Shown here: positions 48,922 through 61,133 of the stretch, piece after piece
Layout of the letters: the number at the start of each line of letters is the position of its first letter
Position numbering within the stretch: position 1 is the first letter of the stretch
Origin: Diogma glabrata
Taxonomy: Eukaryota; Arthropoda; Insecta; Diptera; Cylindrotomidae
DNA: 64,000 nucleotides
Assembly (NCBI GenBank): GCA_963693315.1
Contig: OY856187.1
Coordinates: 376,784,599-376,848,598, forward strand
Reading direction: 5' to 3'
Translations under genes and position numbers: made by a program
The notes under the pieces: model-generated
What the model saw: only the letters and a program-made list of their open reading frames with translations
Told to the model about the DNA's origin: nothing
Databases searched by the model: none

Positions 48922-49438
48922 GGGCCCTATTCCCGAACACATAAAAGTCATCACAATATTGTAAATTCACACAATATTGTAAATTTCTATTATGTAACAC
49001 CAATTTGGTGAAAATTCAACACATTATTGTGAATCTGACAAGAACAATATAGTTACTGTCAAAATCACAATTTTGCTTTATGTTTTGTGTGTTGATTTTT
49101 TTATACAAATTTCATCAATTGGCGTAAAAATTAATTTAGAACGCAAAATTAGGTCTTTAATAATATTAAATAATCATATTTTTATATAAATATCAATAAA
49201 ACATATTTACTTATTAAATATATTTTTATTTTATTTTGCATCTTTTAAGATTAAAAAAGATAGTTGTCAAAAGTACGAATCTAGTACCAAAAATCTGTTA
49301 TAATATTGTAAAACTTTGTTATAATGTGTTTGACTCAAATATTAGTTACAGAATACCATTTTTAAACAAAGTTGTTAAGCATTTTGGTGAAATTCACAAT
49401 ATGGTCGATTGACAAATATGTGTTCGGGAATAGGGCCC
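48922..49438. mobile_element. Harbinger-like MITE, 517 bp
   Basis: The 22-bp termini are exact inverted repeats beginning GGGCCCTATTCCCGAACAC (left from 48922, right inward from 49438). A 3-bp duplication CTG flanks it (48919-48921, 49439-49441). GGGCC-type ends and 3-bp duplications fit PIF/Harbinger, although that group usually targets TWA. The interior is AT-rich with repeated ACAATATTGT palindromes (near 48955 and 48973) and no coding frame. It is inserted in the 3' part of LINE D. Confidence 0.75.
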
Positions 49439-49441
49439 CTG

Positions 49442-49640
49442 ATAAATATTCTAACATGACACTGCAGATTTAGAAAATGCTTCTATAATTTTGTGGAGGC
49501 GAGAGCTTAATCTTTTGGTTAGTTTGGAGGAGATACTCTAATTGGGTACTCAGCAGGTGGGATTCAACAGATCATTTTGGTCGCAGTTGAACCTATCACG
49601 CTTACTAAAATCAAAGGTTGGAAATTATATGAATATTGTA
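49442..49640 (+). pseudogene. LINE D: 3' end after the MITE
   Basis: Sequence resuming after the Harbinger-like MITE reads like the Cys/His-containing C-terminus of a LINE polyprotein (HCRFRKCFYNFVEAR-like), with stops. Weakly supported, mainly by position. Confidence 0.35.
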
Positions 49641-49734
49641 AAAAAACGCTCCAAAAATGCTTGGCCTAAGGCAACAGCGCCATCTTTAAATATTTTTTTC
49701 TTGATGTTTTTAAAAACTTTTCTTGCTATGTTGA

Positions 49735-49790
49735 GTGGCGTAGTGGTACCACAACTCGGCGGAACCAGTTTCAAATCCTATCTAGGTCAA
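49735..49790 (+). repeat. tRNA-like SINE promoter
   Basis: Box-A-like GTGGCGTAGTGGTACC (49735-49750) and box-B-like AGTTTCAAATCCT (49768-49780) at tRNA-like spacing, without cloverleaf stems. It recalls the tRNA-like unit at 4018-4108. Confidence 0.45.
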
Positions 49791-49953
49791 AGTGTTTTTA
49801 AGGAAAACATTAACAACCATCAACACAATGGTTTTAAAACTATAAAAAACTAATCGATTGAATTAAGTCTTCAAGTGAAGCTCGATCATAAAATTGAATA
49901 CATTGATGAAATTAATACAAGTGAGGGGGCACTTGTTGATTGCTTGCGTTCCT

Positions 49954-51419
49954 ATATGGGTAATTCTTTTACAAACCGAACACCTTTCTGACCGACACAT
50001 TTTTGATTGGCTGAAATTTTTTTTATATGTTATATATCGAAAAAAAAGATATCTATGTTCGAAGATTTTTTTTTTGCAAATACATTTAGCGGCTCTAAAT
50101 TTCGAGGATTTCGTGATTTTTGGCTTGACGAGTTATTTTCAAATATTCATAACTTCGGTTCTATTAAAGATGGAAACCTCTAGTTTGTTTTATTTTAATA
50201 CTAGTCTACAAAAAAAAATTAAAACTAATAAAAGTTGTTAACAAATTCCTATTGTTATAAACAAATAAAATGTTCAAATTGATCTTTAGTCATTGCCCCA
50301 CCCACGAAATGAGTTTTTAGTATGACTATCGTATTCAACGTTTCATTTCCTATAAAAAAAGTAATTTAATTAATAGAGAAATGATTTTTACTGTAAGAAA
50401 TAAATTTATTTATCGAGCGCGGGACGACAAAAAATTCCAGAACTGATTTCTCCAATAATTAAATATACGTTTCTTATTGAAAATTGAACGTAGAATACGA
50501 TAGTCATACTAGACACTCTTTATTTTTGGAAAAATTTAGAAAATTACTAAAAATTAATTTTAATATTTTATTTGTTTATAACAATAGGAATTTGTTAATA
50601 ATTTTTATAAACAACAGTTTTTTTTAAATTCCATCTTTATACTTTGAAATAAAACAGACAAAAAGTGTCTATCTTTACCAGAACCGAAGTTATGAATCTT
50701 TGAAAATTAGACTTCAAGCCGAAAATCACAAAATTCTCGCAATTTAGATCCGCTCTATTTCCCCTAAAAAAAAAGAAAAAATTCTCGTACACGTATATCG
50801 TTTTGTTTAAATAGAACCAGCAAAAAAATTTTCAGCTGAATCAAAAATGTCTTAGTCACATTTTGTCCTAATCTGTTCGATATTTTCAATATAATATATG
50901 GAATTTTGTAAATATAATAAATGGAATTTTTTGTCGTCCCGCGTTCGATAAATTTATTTATTTCTAACAGGAAAAATCATTTCTTCATTAATTGAAAATA
51001 CTTTTTTTATAAGAAATGAAACGTAGAATACGATGGTCATACTTAAAACTCATTTCGTGGGTTTTGACCACAGATCGATTTGAACATTTTATTTGTTTAT
51101 AACAATAGCAATTTGTAATAACTTTTATTAATTTTAATTTTTTTGGTAAGTTTCCATCTTTTAACTTTAAAATATAACAAACTAGAGGTTTCTATCTTTA
51201 ATAAAACCGAAGTTATGAATATTTGAAAATAAATCGTCACGCCCAAAATCACGAAATTCTCGAAATTTAGAACCGCTATGTTTTCCAAAAAGACAAAATT
51301 CCTCGAACACGTATATCTTTTTTTCGATATAAAACCCGTAAAAAAAATTTCAGCGAAATCAAAACTGTGTCGGTTAGTTTTGTCCAAATCTGTTCGGTTT
51401 GTAAAAGAATTACCCATAT
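49954..51419. repeat. Three-copy repeat: one inverted, two direct
   Basis: R1 (49954-50438) is the reverse complement of R3 (50923-51419). R2 (about 50470-50885) lies between them in the same orientation as R3 and is more diverged. Outer ends share ATATGGGTAATTCTTTTACA, and inner ends share GGAATTTTTTGTCGTCCCGC. All three contain TTATTTGTTTATAACAATAG and an ACCGAAGTTATGAAT-like phrase. Frames 49894-50241 and 51097-51417 (minus) are the same non-coding repeat. Probably a foldback-type mobile element with one arm duplicated. Confidence 0.75.
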
Positions 51420-53617
51420 GGAACTGTATATGTAAAAAAATTAAATAAATTTATTGTGAATGTTGTTTCTGTAGCGCAGTCTTACCTTCCCAAAGCATAC
51501 AAAACAGTTGAAATCGGGTGAAGCAATTTGATTTCAAATTTAATCTGAATTTGAATTTGCAGAAATTTTAAGGTCCATCCTGTTCTCAAATCAAACACTT
51601 TAAAATTTTTCTTAGACAACACATATTATTCACCCATACTAGTTGCATGCCAAATGTGAAATCGACCTAAAATGGTTCAGTTTTGGTCGTCTAGATCACA
51701 TTTTTCATCCAGAACTGATTTGCTTTGGTGTATTTTGGATATATTTAAAACTTTATCGAGCATTTCCTAAACAACGGATATACTTGTGAAAATTATTCAG
51801 ATCACTTTGTCACTATTATATTTTTAACATTCAATCATTTCTGCAACACAAATTATTCTAAACAATATTAATCAAATCATACAAAATAATATTATGCAAA
51901 ACAATATAGAAACGGAAAAACAATTCTAACTTACTAATAAAATTAATGATTTATCGTTTCCTTTCGCTAGTAATTTATTTTATATATTAAATAATTTGTA
52001 ATTAGAAACCAATTAATTATAGAATTTGTTGTTACGCCGTTTGATTGTTTGTCTATTTATATAATTTTGAAACGGTTATTTTTATGAAGTAAGCTAAATG
52101 TGTTTATAGTTTTCTGCAGACCCGAAACAAAAGTAAATTTTCTAAATAAATTAACGCGTTACAATCGAAATCACTAAAAGAAACATTAATTATATATAGT
52201 TTCTGGAACAATATAATTAAGATACATAAACATTGACAGACATTTGTGTTTATATTGTCGTTCAATAATTTAAGTTTAATTAATTGTTGTTTTGCAAATG
52301 CTTGCTAGATGAACAGTAGGTTTTGGCCAATTGTATTTTCGATTTGTGTTGCCTTGTTTTTACGTCGGCGTTCACACTATAACGCCATAAAATGTGCTGA
52401 AACTACCCGAGAAGGATCTTTGAGCAACATCGATATGAAACGTTTTTTTATAAAAAATTATAACAAATTCTAATATAAATATTTATACAAGCTTTAAATA
52501 AACACAGAATAAGCTTACGTAGCATGTGAATAAAGTAATTATTCCGAAATGTTGACTCCCTCAAACGTTCACTCTATTCAAAAATTTTATCAATTTCTTC
52601 TTTATCGTCCGATCGATTGAAATTCAATTATTCAAAAATTTGTATTCAACATTTTTATGAATAACATATTCAGTTTAATTTTCTTATAAAGATATATGGA
52701 AATAGCAAGCAAGCATATGTAAAACGTCCATTGAATTAACTCTTTTATAATATTGATTTAAGATCTAAAAAATAAATGTATATCTTAATTGAAAATTAAT
52801 ATGTAGAATAAAATTAAACAAAAAATTCTAGAGTAAATAATGATCGGTTGATAAGTAACTATAGTGTAACTGATTTTTAAAAATTTTTTAACGACTTTAA
52901 GGCAATTTGTCACGATGAAAAAGCCCGTTTTTCAAGAGACTAAACTAATAACAACTTTAAGAAAAAACACTCTTAAGATAATCCATTGAAAATTTGAAAA
53001 TTTAAAAGTAGGCAAAAGCATTTTTATAGAGCTGAGGATGGTTCGTTCACCGAGTTTACTCTACAACTCTACTACTAAAATACTCGTACAATATGAACGT
53101 TCGGCATCTGAGCGTAACTCTCAAGTGATATATATACGTCAATTATAGTGTTTGATGTGATTGACGAATACGAGCCACATATTCAACAAAAAATACAAGG
53201 TGAGATGCAAATTATGGTCGCAAATAGGATGACAATAAGTAATTTTGGAAGAAAATCGAAAAATCTAATCTTTTTTGTAATTAATCCTAATAAAATCTAA
53301 TACTATCCTCAAATTATTCTTCAATTGCTATAAGCCTAATGTAATGCTTAATCAATCGAACGATGTGCTGAATATCGTGAGTTCTTTAAATTTGCTTTTT
53401 CTAATGACATTTGTTGTATATATAAAATTAGCCAACATTTTTCACATATTTTTTGTTATAAGAAATTACTTTGTAGTTTTTGAATTAATAGTCATGGCAA
53501 TTGTCTTCGTTTGTAAAATAATATATAGTGACTTTTAACTATTTTTATTTTAAAGATTATGATCACCAATTATAATGCAATCTTGAAAGAAACTGAATTT
53601 CGTAAGATTACAAATAA
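51420..53617. other. 2.2 kb AT-rich DNA; LTR-like 3' portion
   Basis: No gene seen. The last 500 bp precede a primer-binding-site-like sequence and may be LTR, but no LTR start was found. The 64-codon frame 53344-53538 is hydrophobic AT-rich sequence, not called. Confidence 0.4.
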
Positions 53618-53635
53618 TGGCGCCCATACAGGGAC
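53618..53635 (+). promoter_or_regulatory. Primer-binding-site-like sequence (tRNA-Lys)
   Basis: TGGCGCCCATACAGGGAC differs at only two positions from the complement of the 3' 18 bases of animal tRNA-Lys (UUU), the primer site of many retroelements. Flanking protein remnants were not recognised, so this is an orphan leader of an old LTR element. Confidence 0.5.
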
Positions 53636-54116
53636 CGAAGGAGAAGTATCTTCAATTTCAGTCAAATAAAAAAAACATGTTTTTATGGACTTGCAATTAA
53701 TGGCTATTACGCAACACATTTTATAAAGGCAAAATGTTCGCTAGAAATAGGTAGATTTCGAGATCAGATAGTTTTGTGTTCAAGTAGAATCTGATGTTTC
53801 AGATTAGATTAGATCAGATTACTTTAAACAAAACAAACTAATTACAAACAGATATCGAAATTTTAAAAAGAAAATTAGCTACATATAAGGAAAACTACAT
53901 CTATCCAATTTTGCAACAAACAAATATCCAATCAATGTATGACACTATATGAAAAACACAAGGCAGACCTACTCTATATCATATGTCGTGCAATTACTGC
54001 AAAATATCAAAATAGTTTATTTCTAAGAAAAAAAAATTAATATCTTCTATTCAAATCTTTTTATTTTTTTTCATTGACTGTTATAAGGTTTTTGCAAATT
54101 GTTTTTGTTAGGGATT
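53636..54116. other. No gene seen
   Basis: AT-rich sequence following the primer-binding-like site; a short AGATTAGATTAGATCAGATT run near 53800. Confidence 0.4.
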
Positions 54117-55005
54117 GTTGCAAACTTTTTTCTTTTTTGTTGAAGCCGACAAGTCAAAAACCTCTAACTGCAGAGATTCATATTTATAAGAAACGGATTA
54201 AAATGTTTCCACAAATTTTAAATTTATCAAGTTTTTAAAAATATTAGTATCCAAACGGCCGTTATAACGGATTTAAAAAAACAATTTTTTTTTCTAGTAT
54301 AAAGCCTCTAGTTTCTTAACCATGTGTTGGATTTGACTGATTTACGAACTTGTCCAAGATATTCATAAAATACATATTTTCAAAAATAGGTTTTGGTCTG
54401 GCTCCACAAATGCGACCGTGAGAGTGTCGGTTGATTCAAACACATTTTTTGTTTTACAAGATTTTTTGTTGGAGCCGCTCACTCAGAAACCTCCAACTGC
54501 AGAGGTCTATTTTTAAAAGAAATTGATAAAAAAGGTTTCAAAAATTTCAAATTAATGAAGTTTTTAAAAATATTAATATCCAAACGGCCGTTATAACGGA
54601 TCTAAAAACAAACTTTTTCCTAGTATAAAGCCTCTAGTTTCTTAACCATGTGTTGGATTTGGCTGATTTACGAACTTGTCTAAGATATTCATAAAATACA
54701 TATTTTTAAAAATAGGTTTTTGATCTGGATTAACAAATGCGACCGTGAGAGTGCCGGTTGATTCAAAAGCATTTTGTGTTTTACATGCTTTTTTGTTGGA
54801 GCCGCTCACTCAGAAACCCCCAACTGCCAAGGTCTATTTTTAGAAGAAATTGATAAAAAAGGTTTCAAAGATTCTAAATTAATGAAGTTTTGAAAAATAT
54901 TAATATCAAAACGGCCGTTATAACGGATCTAAAAACAAACTTTTTTCTAGTATAAAGCCTCTAGTTTCTTAACCATGTGTTGGATTTGGCTGATTTACGA
55001 ACTAG
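54117..55005. repeat. 327-bp satellite, nearly three units
   Basis: AAACGGCCGTTATAACGGAT recurs at 54253, 54582 and 54908 (spacing 329 and 326). Other landmarks repeat in step: GTTGGAGCCGCTCACTCAGA, TAAAGCCTCTAGTTTCTTAA, CCATGTGTTGGATTT and GCGACCGTGAGAGTG. Unit 1 is the most diverged at its start and the last unit is truncated. Each unit carries the palindrome AACGGCCGTT. Confidence 0.9.
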
Positions 55006-55156
55006 AACTAAAACTTTAGAACTAGAATTTTATTTAGTTGTAGAATGAATAGCTATGGATAGTCATGAGTTCGTTTTTTTCTTTTCATGAGTATGATTAC
55101 CAAAAGCTAACGAATCTTGAAAATTAAATCCGTTTCTATATCCGTTATAACATTAA

Positions 55157-55901
55157 AAATATTACGACGCTGATGCATAGGCTAACTTCACCACAGCTCT
55201 GGAAACAAAATGTTCTGGATAGTGGGCTAATGTCCATAAAATACTTTAACTAAAGGCTACCCAATGTTATACATTTCACGCAGTTCTAATAATATAAACA
55301 TTAAATAAAGCGGTAATATCCCCAAAAACAAAAATTCTGTTGTACGAAAAAAAGCAAAAACAAAAATTTTTACCGGAAGTGAAAAATCAAAAGTAGGGAT
55401 TAAGAACTGTGATAAACCGTACTAAATGCTTATGTACCAAATTTCATCGACTTCGTTTATGAGGTGCATATGTTATTGAGCTTTAAAAACAGGTGCTTGA
55501 GGGACCCCCCACCAATTTATTCAATATCGTTTAAAAACTAATCAGCTCAAACTAATCAGCAAAAATGTCATCAAAATTACATCTCGAAAAAATGTTGTGT
55601 GCTCCTAACAATCATAAAAAACAGTAAGAAATCAAATGTTGTATAGAGGACCCCAGCCCTTTGTTCAATGTATCCCAAAAGCTAAACAAATCTTCCTTAC
55701 AATGATTGAAATCTTTTACCAACGTTTCATAACAATCGATCTGTAATTGTAGGCTATAGGAGCCAGGAGGTATAAACACCTAAATAAAACTTTTTAACCA
55801 GACCCTCCGCCATTTTGTCCAATTTTGAAATGAATTCAGATCTATACCATTGTCAAGTAAACCTGGTTCATTTCTCAAAGTTTCATCAAGTTCCTATGCA
55901 G
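55157..55901. repeat. T element, copy 2
   Basis: Same start (AAATATTACGACGCTGATGC) and end (TTTCATCAAG-TCCTATGCAG) as 24561-26607, but with about one body unit instead of several. ACCGGAAGT is at 55372. Strongly diverged in places. Confidence 0.7.
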
Positions 55902-56239
55902 GGATGCCACAAACCCAAGCGAGCGGTTGGTTATCGGTTGAGATTACCATAAATAATCCTGACGTCAAGAGGGTTCACGTAACAAGTGCGCAAGTTTGTT
56001 TCGTCTAGCTTTAGCCCGTGTATTCAATAAATTTTATCCTCGGTCTTTTATAAATGCTGAATGCACGCGACAATTATTAGGTGTACGAAAAAAAAGGTTG
56101 AAAATAAGCTAGGCTCTGACGACTCATAAAGACGAAAAGAACAAAACCCATCTCCATCCCTTCATCATATACAACTGTCAAATTATAATTAAATAAAAAT
56201 AAAAAACTCGGCCCGCACTCTGTATAACATTCAGAAAAT
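55902..56239. other. No gene seen
   Basis: Unique-looking sequence between two repeats. Confidence 0.4.
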
Positions 56240-56715
56240 CAACAATTCATAATGTCCCAAAGCAGGTGATTGTCGAGATAATTATATAAATAAATGAATA
56301 GTTGCATCATAACACATATGGGAATCAAATACATAAATTTTATAAATAAACAAATTATTGCACCAAAATTAAATAGGTAATTGTCGAGCATTTATTGTAA
56401 CAAAAATGTTTGCCCAGAATAACTTTTACAAAAAATTGTGTAAATGCCAAAACTGTGCGAATATCGTTACATCAAAATAAACAGGTGATCGTGAGAATTT
56501 ATTTTAATTACAAAAATGTTGAAAAAAATTTGTAAACGTGAAAATTGTTGCTCCAAAATAAACAAGTGATTATTGAAAAAATATTGTGTAAATTCCCAAA
56601 TCGTTACAAAAAATGGTTGAAAAAAAATTGGGTAAATACGAAAACTGTTACACCTAAATAAACAGGTGATTGTAGAGAATTTATTAGAACTACAAAAATT
56701 GTTGCATATTTTTTT
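56240..56715. repeat. Minisatellite, about 80-105-bp unit
   Basis: About five diverged units containing AAAATAAACAGGTGATTGT and GAGAATTTATT-AACTACAAAAAT, starting near 56260, 56367, 56470, 56549 and 56647. Confidence 0.7.
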
Positions 56716-56889
56716 ATTTATTTAATTAATCATTGCGAAACAAAGAGAGTATTGAAGATATTTGCCTTTCCTTTTTAGTTCACGATTGTGAGAATAGCAG
56801 TATGCATCTAGCGATGGGCTTTAACTCTCCTGCATTGCCAAGTTTACTACAATATTTTGGTTCCTTGTTTGAAAAAAATTCTCAGATGG

Positions 56890-57335
56890 CTTAGGTCCCG
56901 GCGCAACGACTTCGTTTTATTATATTACATTATTGTTCGTGTTCAACAATCGTCTTTACCATTGGCGCAGCAATTGGTTGTTTTATTGTAATAATTTATA
57001 TAATATTTACTATGATGGGCTAGTGAGAAGGAAGTATGAAGATTGAAGAGTTGGATCAAATTCAAATAATGGGGGTGAGTGTAACATTTTCATTTTTAAA
57101 CGTAATAATTGTATATGATGATGTGGTCTGTGTGATGGTCTTGGTTCTCCCAACTTTTGAGGTCGTCAGAGTCCCTGTTCTTTGCTCATTTGAATCCAAT
57201 TTCTTGTGACACTTTTGCGTGAAATTCAGCATTTATGATGGACTGATGAAAAATATAATCGAAATCACATTCTGCGATATTCAGCAATTTAAATCTTAAG
57301 GCACGCAATTTCTCTAATTAGCCTTTTTCTTGGTT
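56890..57335 (+). repeat. Dispersed repeat L, copy 3
   Basis: Two tandem units anchored by CGGCGCAACG (56899) and TGGCGCAGCA (56963), 64 bp apart. They are followed by the same 3' body as 46660-46990 (TGATGGTCTTGGTTC, GTCAGAGTCC, TTTGAATCC, ACTTTTGCG, GGCACGCAATTTCTCT). Confidence 0.65.
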
Positions 57336-57539
57336 AGAACAATTCTATAAATGTTATAAATTTTCGATTCCGGGTTGCTGGAAAGTAAATTTTCGAACAT
57401 TTTCGATTTCCTTGAAACTTAGATAATTGTTAGTATAATAAAACAAAATAGTTAAAACGTGATTCTTTTCGCTTTTATTTTTTTACTAGTTTTGAGTTTT
57501 GACACAGGATAGATCGAAATTTTGTAACGACGCCCTATT

Positions 57540-57920
57540 TTAATTTTTACTCTAAAATAAGAATATTCATATTTAAAGAAACTCGTTAATGATTTGCTGT
57601 TTTATTTCGGTTAAATTTTAACAAACATATAAACTTTTTTTTAGTTAATAGTTAATAGATTTTTTTTGTAAAGCCTAGTTATAGTATTACATATAGATAT
57701 AATGCGGTTGTTAAAACTTATGGAAAATAGAATTATTGTCTTTAGTTGTACAGACATTGTTTATTGAGGTGATGTATGGAAATGGGTTAACTTGGATTTT
57801 ATATTGAGATGATATACATTTTTAATTTGTGTGCAATGTAAAGAATAATAAAGGAGAACCATGAGATGGCGAATCTAACTATAAATAATCGATCAACTAT
57901 TCAATCGGGATAATTATGTA
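57540..57920. repeat. Dispersed repeat E, copy 2 (uninterrupted)
   Basis: Counterpart of 2523-3735 lacking the TIR element, i.e. an approximate empty site. ACTCTAAAATAAGAATATTC at 57551 anchors the match. Confidence 0.65.
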
Positions 57921-58749
57921 ATTTCAAATCAAGATAAAAAGATAATTATGCAAACTAAAATCAAAAGGTAATTGTGTAATTTAAAATCAGAAAGTTAAGT
58001 TTATCGTGCAATAAGTGTTAAAGTTGTTTTACTTAATTGTTTGATAAATAAATTTTAAATTAACTCGACTGTGGTTGTTTCAATTAATTAAAATATGTTT
58101 TTTTGTATAATCGTACAATGGAAACAAGTTTAGTTATGGGTATATTAAATGAACAAGATGGCAGTAAAGCAGAAATCTCGTTAATAAGTGGAAATCACAT
58201 ATATATTTATGAGGATGTAAATGATAATGATAATTTAACAACATTATAAATTCGTGGCTTTATCCCATGGCATTGGGGAATAAACTTTGTTTGATATTGG
58301 CGATATGAGGATGTAAAACTTAATATTGATGAATTTGATCAAATTTCAAAATAATAATATTTTCAAAAACCTTTTTCATGAAAACAAAATCCAACTTTTG
58401 TCTGTAATTAGAATGTTTTGGGTAAAGCTTCTTAGTATGCTTTTATGTTTACATATCTTTAAAATGTAAACAAAGAAAAGCAAAAACGGTAATATTTGAA
58501 ATAGCCACGGTTTAAAAATTAAATTAAAAAAGTTATATAAAAATATAAATTTGTTCTATCAGTGTAATATTTTTATTGTTCAAGTTTGCCTTTCAAACAA
58601 AAAAAAATTATTAAAATCGGAGCACAATTTTAGTATAATCTTTACTTTTCTCTAAATTTCTTAACAAACTTCGGGCCACTCTGTGTCAAAACTTGGGAAA
58701 ACACATAGTAATTTTTTTACGATACTAACGCTTATCGAAGTTCCAAGAA
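57921..58749. other. No gene; one 43-codon frame
   Basis: 58118-58249 (METSLVMGILNEQDGSKAEI...) has a plausible ATG context and near-even codon use, unlike its AT-rich flanks. It is unrecognised and too short to call. Confidence 0.3.
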
Positions 58750-60960
58750 TTTCAGAAATGGTCAGGTTCAAATTTTTTGTTTTATCTGCGTCTTGATTCG
58801 ATTTTTCATCATATTGTTTTCAACTTTCTCTCCTCGTAATGGTGGTGATAAAAGTTTTCGTCTCGATCTCTATCTAACATCAATGCTAAATATTACGAGT
58901 GACAATGTCGATAAGGGTAGTATTGGAAATTCTGACAACTATTTAATCACATCAGTTATCAAAACTGATTTACTAAAAACTAGAGTACCCAAGTCACGAA
59001 AACTGTTCCATTTCTCAAAAATGGACATAAATGGTCTCCGAAATTTTTTATCAAAGTTTCCCTTTTGATCGTCATTGTTTTTATACTGACGAAATGTTAA
59101 TGTTTCCGTCCAAAACTTTACTGAAACTATTCAATTCGGTATCAATAAGTTTGTCCGCTTTTCAATAATGAAATCGCATCAAAAATATTTGTTTTCCAAG
59201 ACAGACAAATTGGCCCTTAGAAACAAACGTAGATTATTTAATATTTGGATTCATAACAAAAATTCATTGAATCGTTCCCAATATCTAAAGCAAATAAAAT
59301 ATAAAACCAGATAATCGAAAACGAAAAAGCAGAGATTGACAGAACAAAAGCGGCAAAACTTTCAACTATGTCCATTTCTGACAAAAGTTTTTACAGTGCC
59401 ATTGATTCTTTAAAATCTGGTAGCACATCTTCTGTTCCTCCTATTATTGATGGTGATTTGATCGTCACTGACCCCGCAAGAAAAACCACATTGTTCGGAA
59501 CGCTTTGCTTTAAACTCAACCATTTTGGGACCTCCTAAAGAAATGCCCTAAATCCAGTCTTCAGGAGTAAATATGAAAGAACTACATTTTAACCTCAAAA
59601 TTGTAGAAAGGCTCTAAAGGAAGTTAAATATCAACAAAGCGTCCGGTCTGGACAACATTCCTCCTATTATTCTAAGAACATTTTCAAAAGAACTTACTCT
59701 TACAAAAAATTTCTACAAATCCTATAAGTCTGGTATTTTTCCTTCGTACTGGAAATTGCCCGTCCCCAAAAAAGGAACAAAAGGTGATATTTCAAAATAT
59801 AGACCAATAGCCTTACTCCCAGTCCTATCTAAAATATACGAGCATTATATTATTAATACACACATATCAAAATTTTTGGAAGACAATTATTTAATATCTG
59901 ACAATCAATATGGGTTTAGAAACAAAAGATCAACAACCGATCAATCAAACTATGTGGCCCATCTTTGGAACAGCATACTTGAAAAAGGTGGTGAAACGTA
60001 CGTAATCGCATTAGACATCTCAGAAGCATTTGATCGAATCTGGCATGGCAACCTGAACAACAAGCTCGTTACGTACCAATCTCACCCCGATCATAAAGCT
60101 GATACAAAATTTTCTCACCGACCGATACATTTTAGTATCCATCGATGGCTTTTCTTATGAGTCTAAATTAATTAACCCCAAGGCTCAGTCTTATACTCCA
60201 CCTTATTTTTAATTTATATCAACGAACTGTTGAAAATAACGAGTAATCCAATAAATAGTTTGGCAGATGATGCTACACTGCACAAGTCATTCGTTCCCCT
60301 ATCTTCAAAGGGTAAAATGCATGAACGAATAAAGCCCGCCCGGAGAGACGCTGCCATAAGTGTAAACGAAGACCTAGAAAAAGTCGCCAATTGGGGTGAC
60401 AAAAATTTGGTTAACTTTAATTTCACCAAAACACTGCTACTGATGGTTTCTAGATCAAGGACCGTGTGAGCTTGTGTGACGAACAAATAGACAAATGTAA
60501 AAGCGTTCGTTTATTGGGATTATTCTTTGTATGGAGTATTGTTGTCAATTTTGGAGCGCTGCATCTGTTTCCATCCTAGCTCTTTTGGACTCTATTCAAA
60601 AGCGTGCTATGCGAATTGTGGGTGATCGAAATTTAACATCAAATCTTGATTCTCTGCAACATCGTCGCACTGTTGCTGATCTCGTTGTTTTTTTATAAAT
60701 ATCGTCACCAGCAGTGCCCAGCAGTGCTCGGATGAAATCGGATCCATCATTCCTCAACCGTATTCTTTTCCCCGTTGTACACGTCAATCGGTTTATGCAA
60801 ACAGTCAAACTGTTAAGATCACTCACTGTCATAGTGACAAAATGCAGAGAGATTTCTTTGTCCGTACATAGTACAAATGGAATGCTTTGCCCGAATCAAT
60901 AGTCTCGGGGCCGTGCAATCCACAAAGATTTAAAAAAAGCTTTCATCAACACCTCAGAGC
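58750..60960 (+). pseudogene. LINE G: endonuclease end, RT, C-terminus
   Basis: A nearly full-length pol of a second LINE family, plus strand, in several frames. 58793-59068: the endonuclease C-terminus, with LDLYLTS and GNSDNYLIT where the family has the catalytic S-D-H (His is now Asn). 59630-60160: RT, with KASGLDNIPP, KKGTKGDISKYRPIALLP, QYGFRNKRSTTDQ and motif A ALDISEAFDRIWH. 60230-60469: LADDATL in place of the YADD/FADD box. 60520-60960: the C-terminal MEYCCQFWSAAS and SIQKRAMRIVGD blocks. Frameshifts and stops occur throughout. CR1/jockey-like, distinct from LINEs C and D, which carry RNase H. Confidence 0.8.
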
Positions 60961-61133
60961 GCAAGTTGTTATGGAACCTAGGTCTTAAAAGGTATCAAAA
61001 GGTATTAAAAGGTTGTTGTGACACATATTATAATTCTAATAACACAACACTTTTTATTAAAAAAAAATTATTGTATTATACATTTAGTACTAACAAAACA
61101 CTAAGTAGACGAGGGATTAGCGTATTGAACTTT

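Noticed and set aside
49894..51417. Related 106-115 codon frames on opposite strands
   Set aside because: Products of the R1/R3 inverted repeat; low-complexity, not conserved in R2.
54117..55005. Regular spacing considered as a CRISPR-like array
   Set aside because: Whole 327-bp units repeat, with no short-repeat/unique-spacer pattern; eukaryotic satellite.
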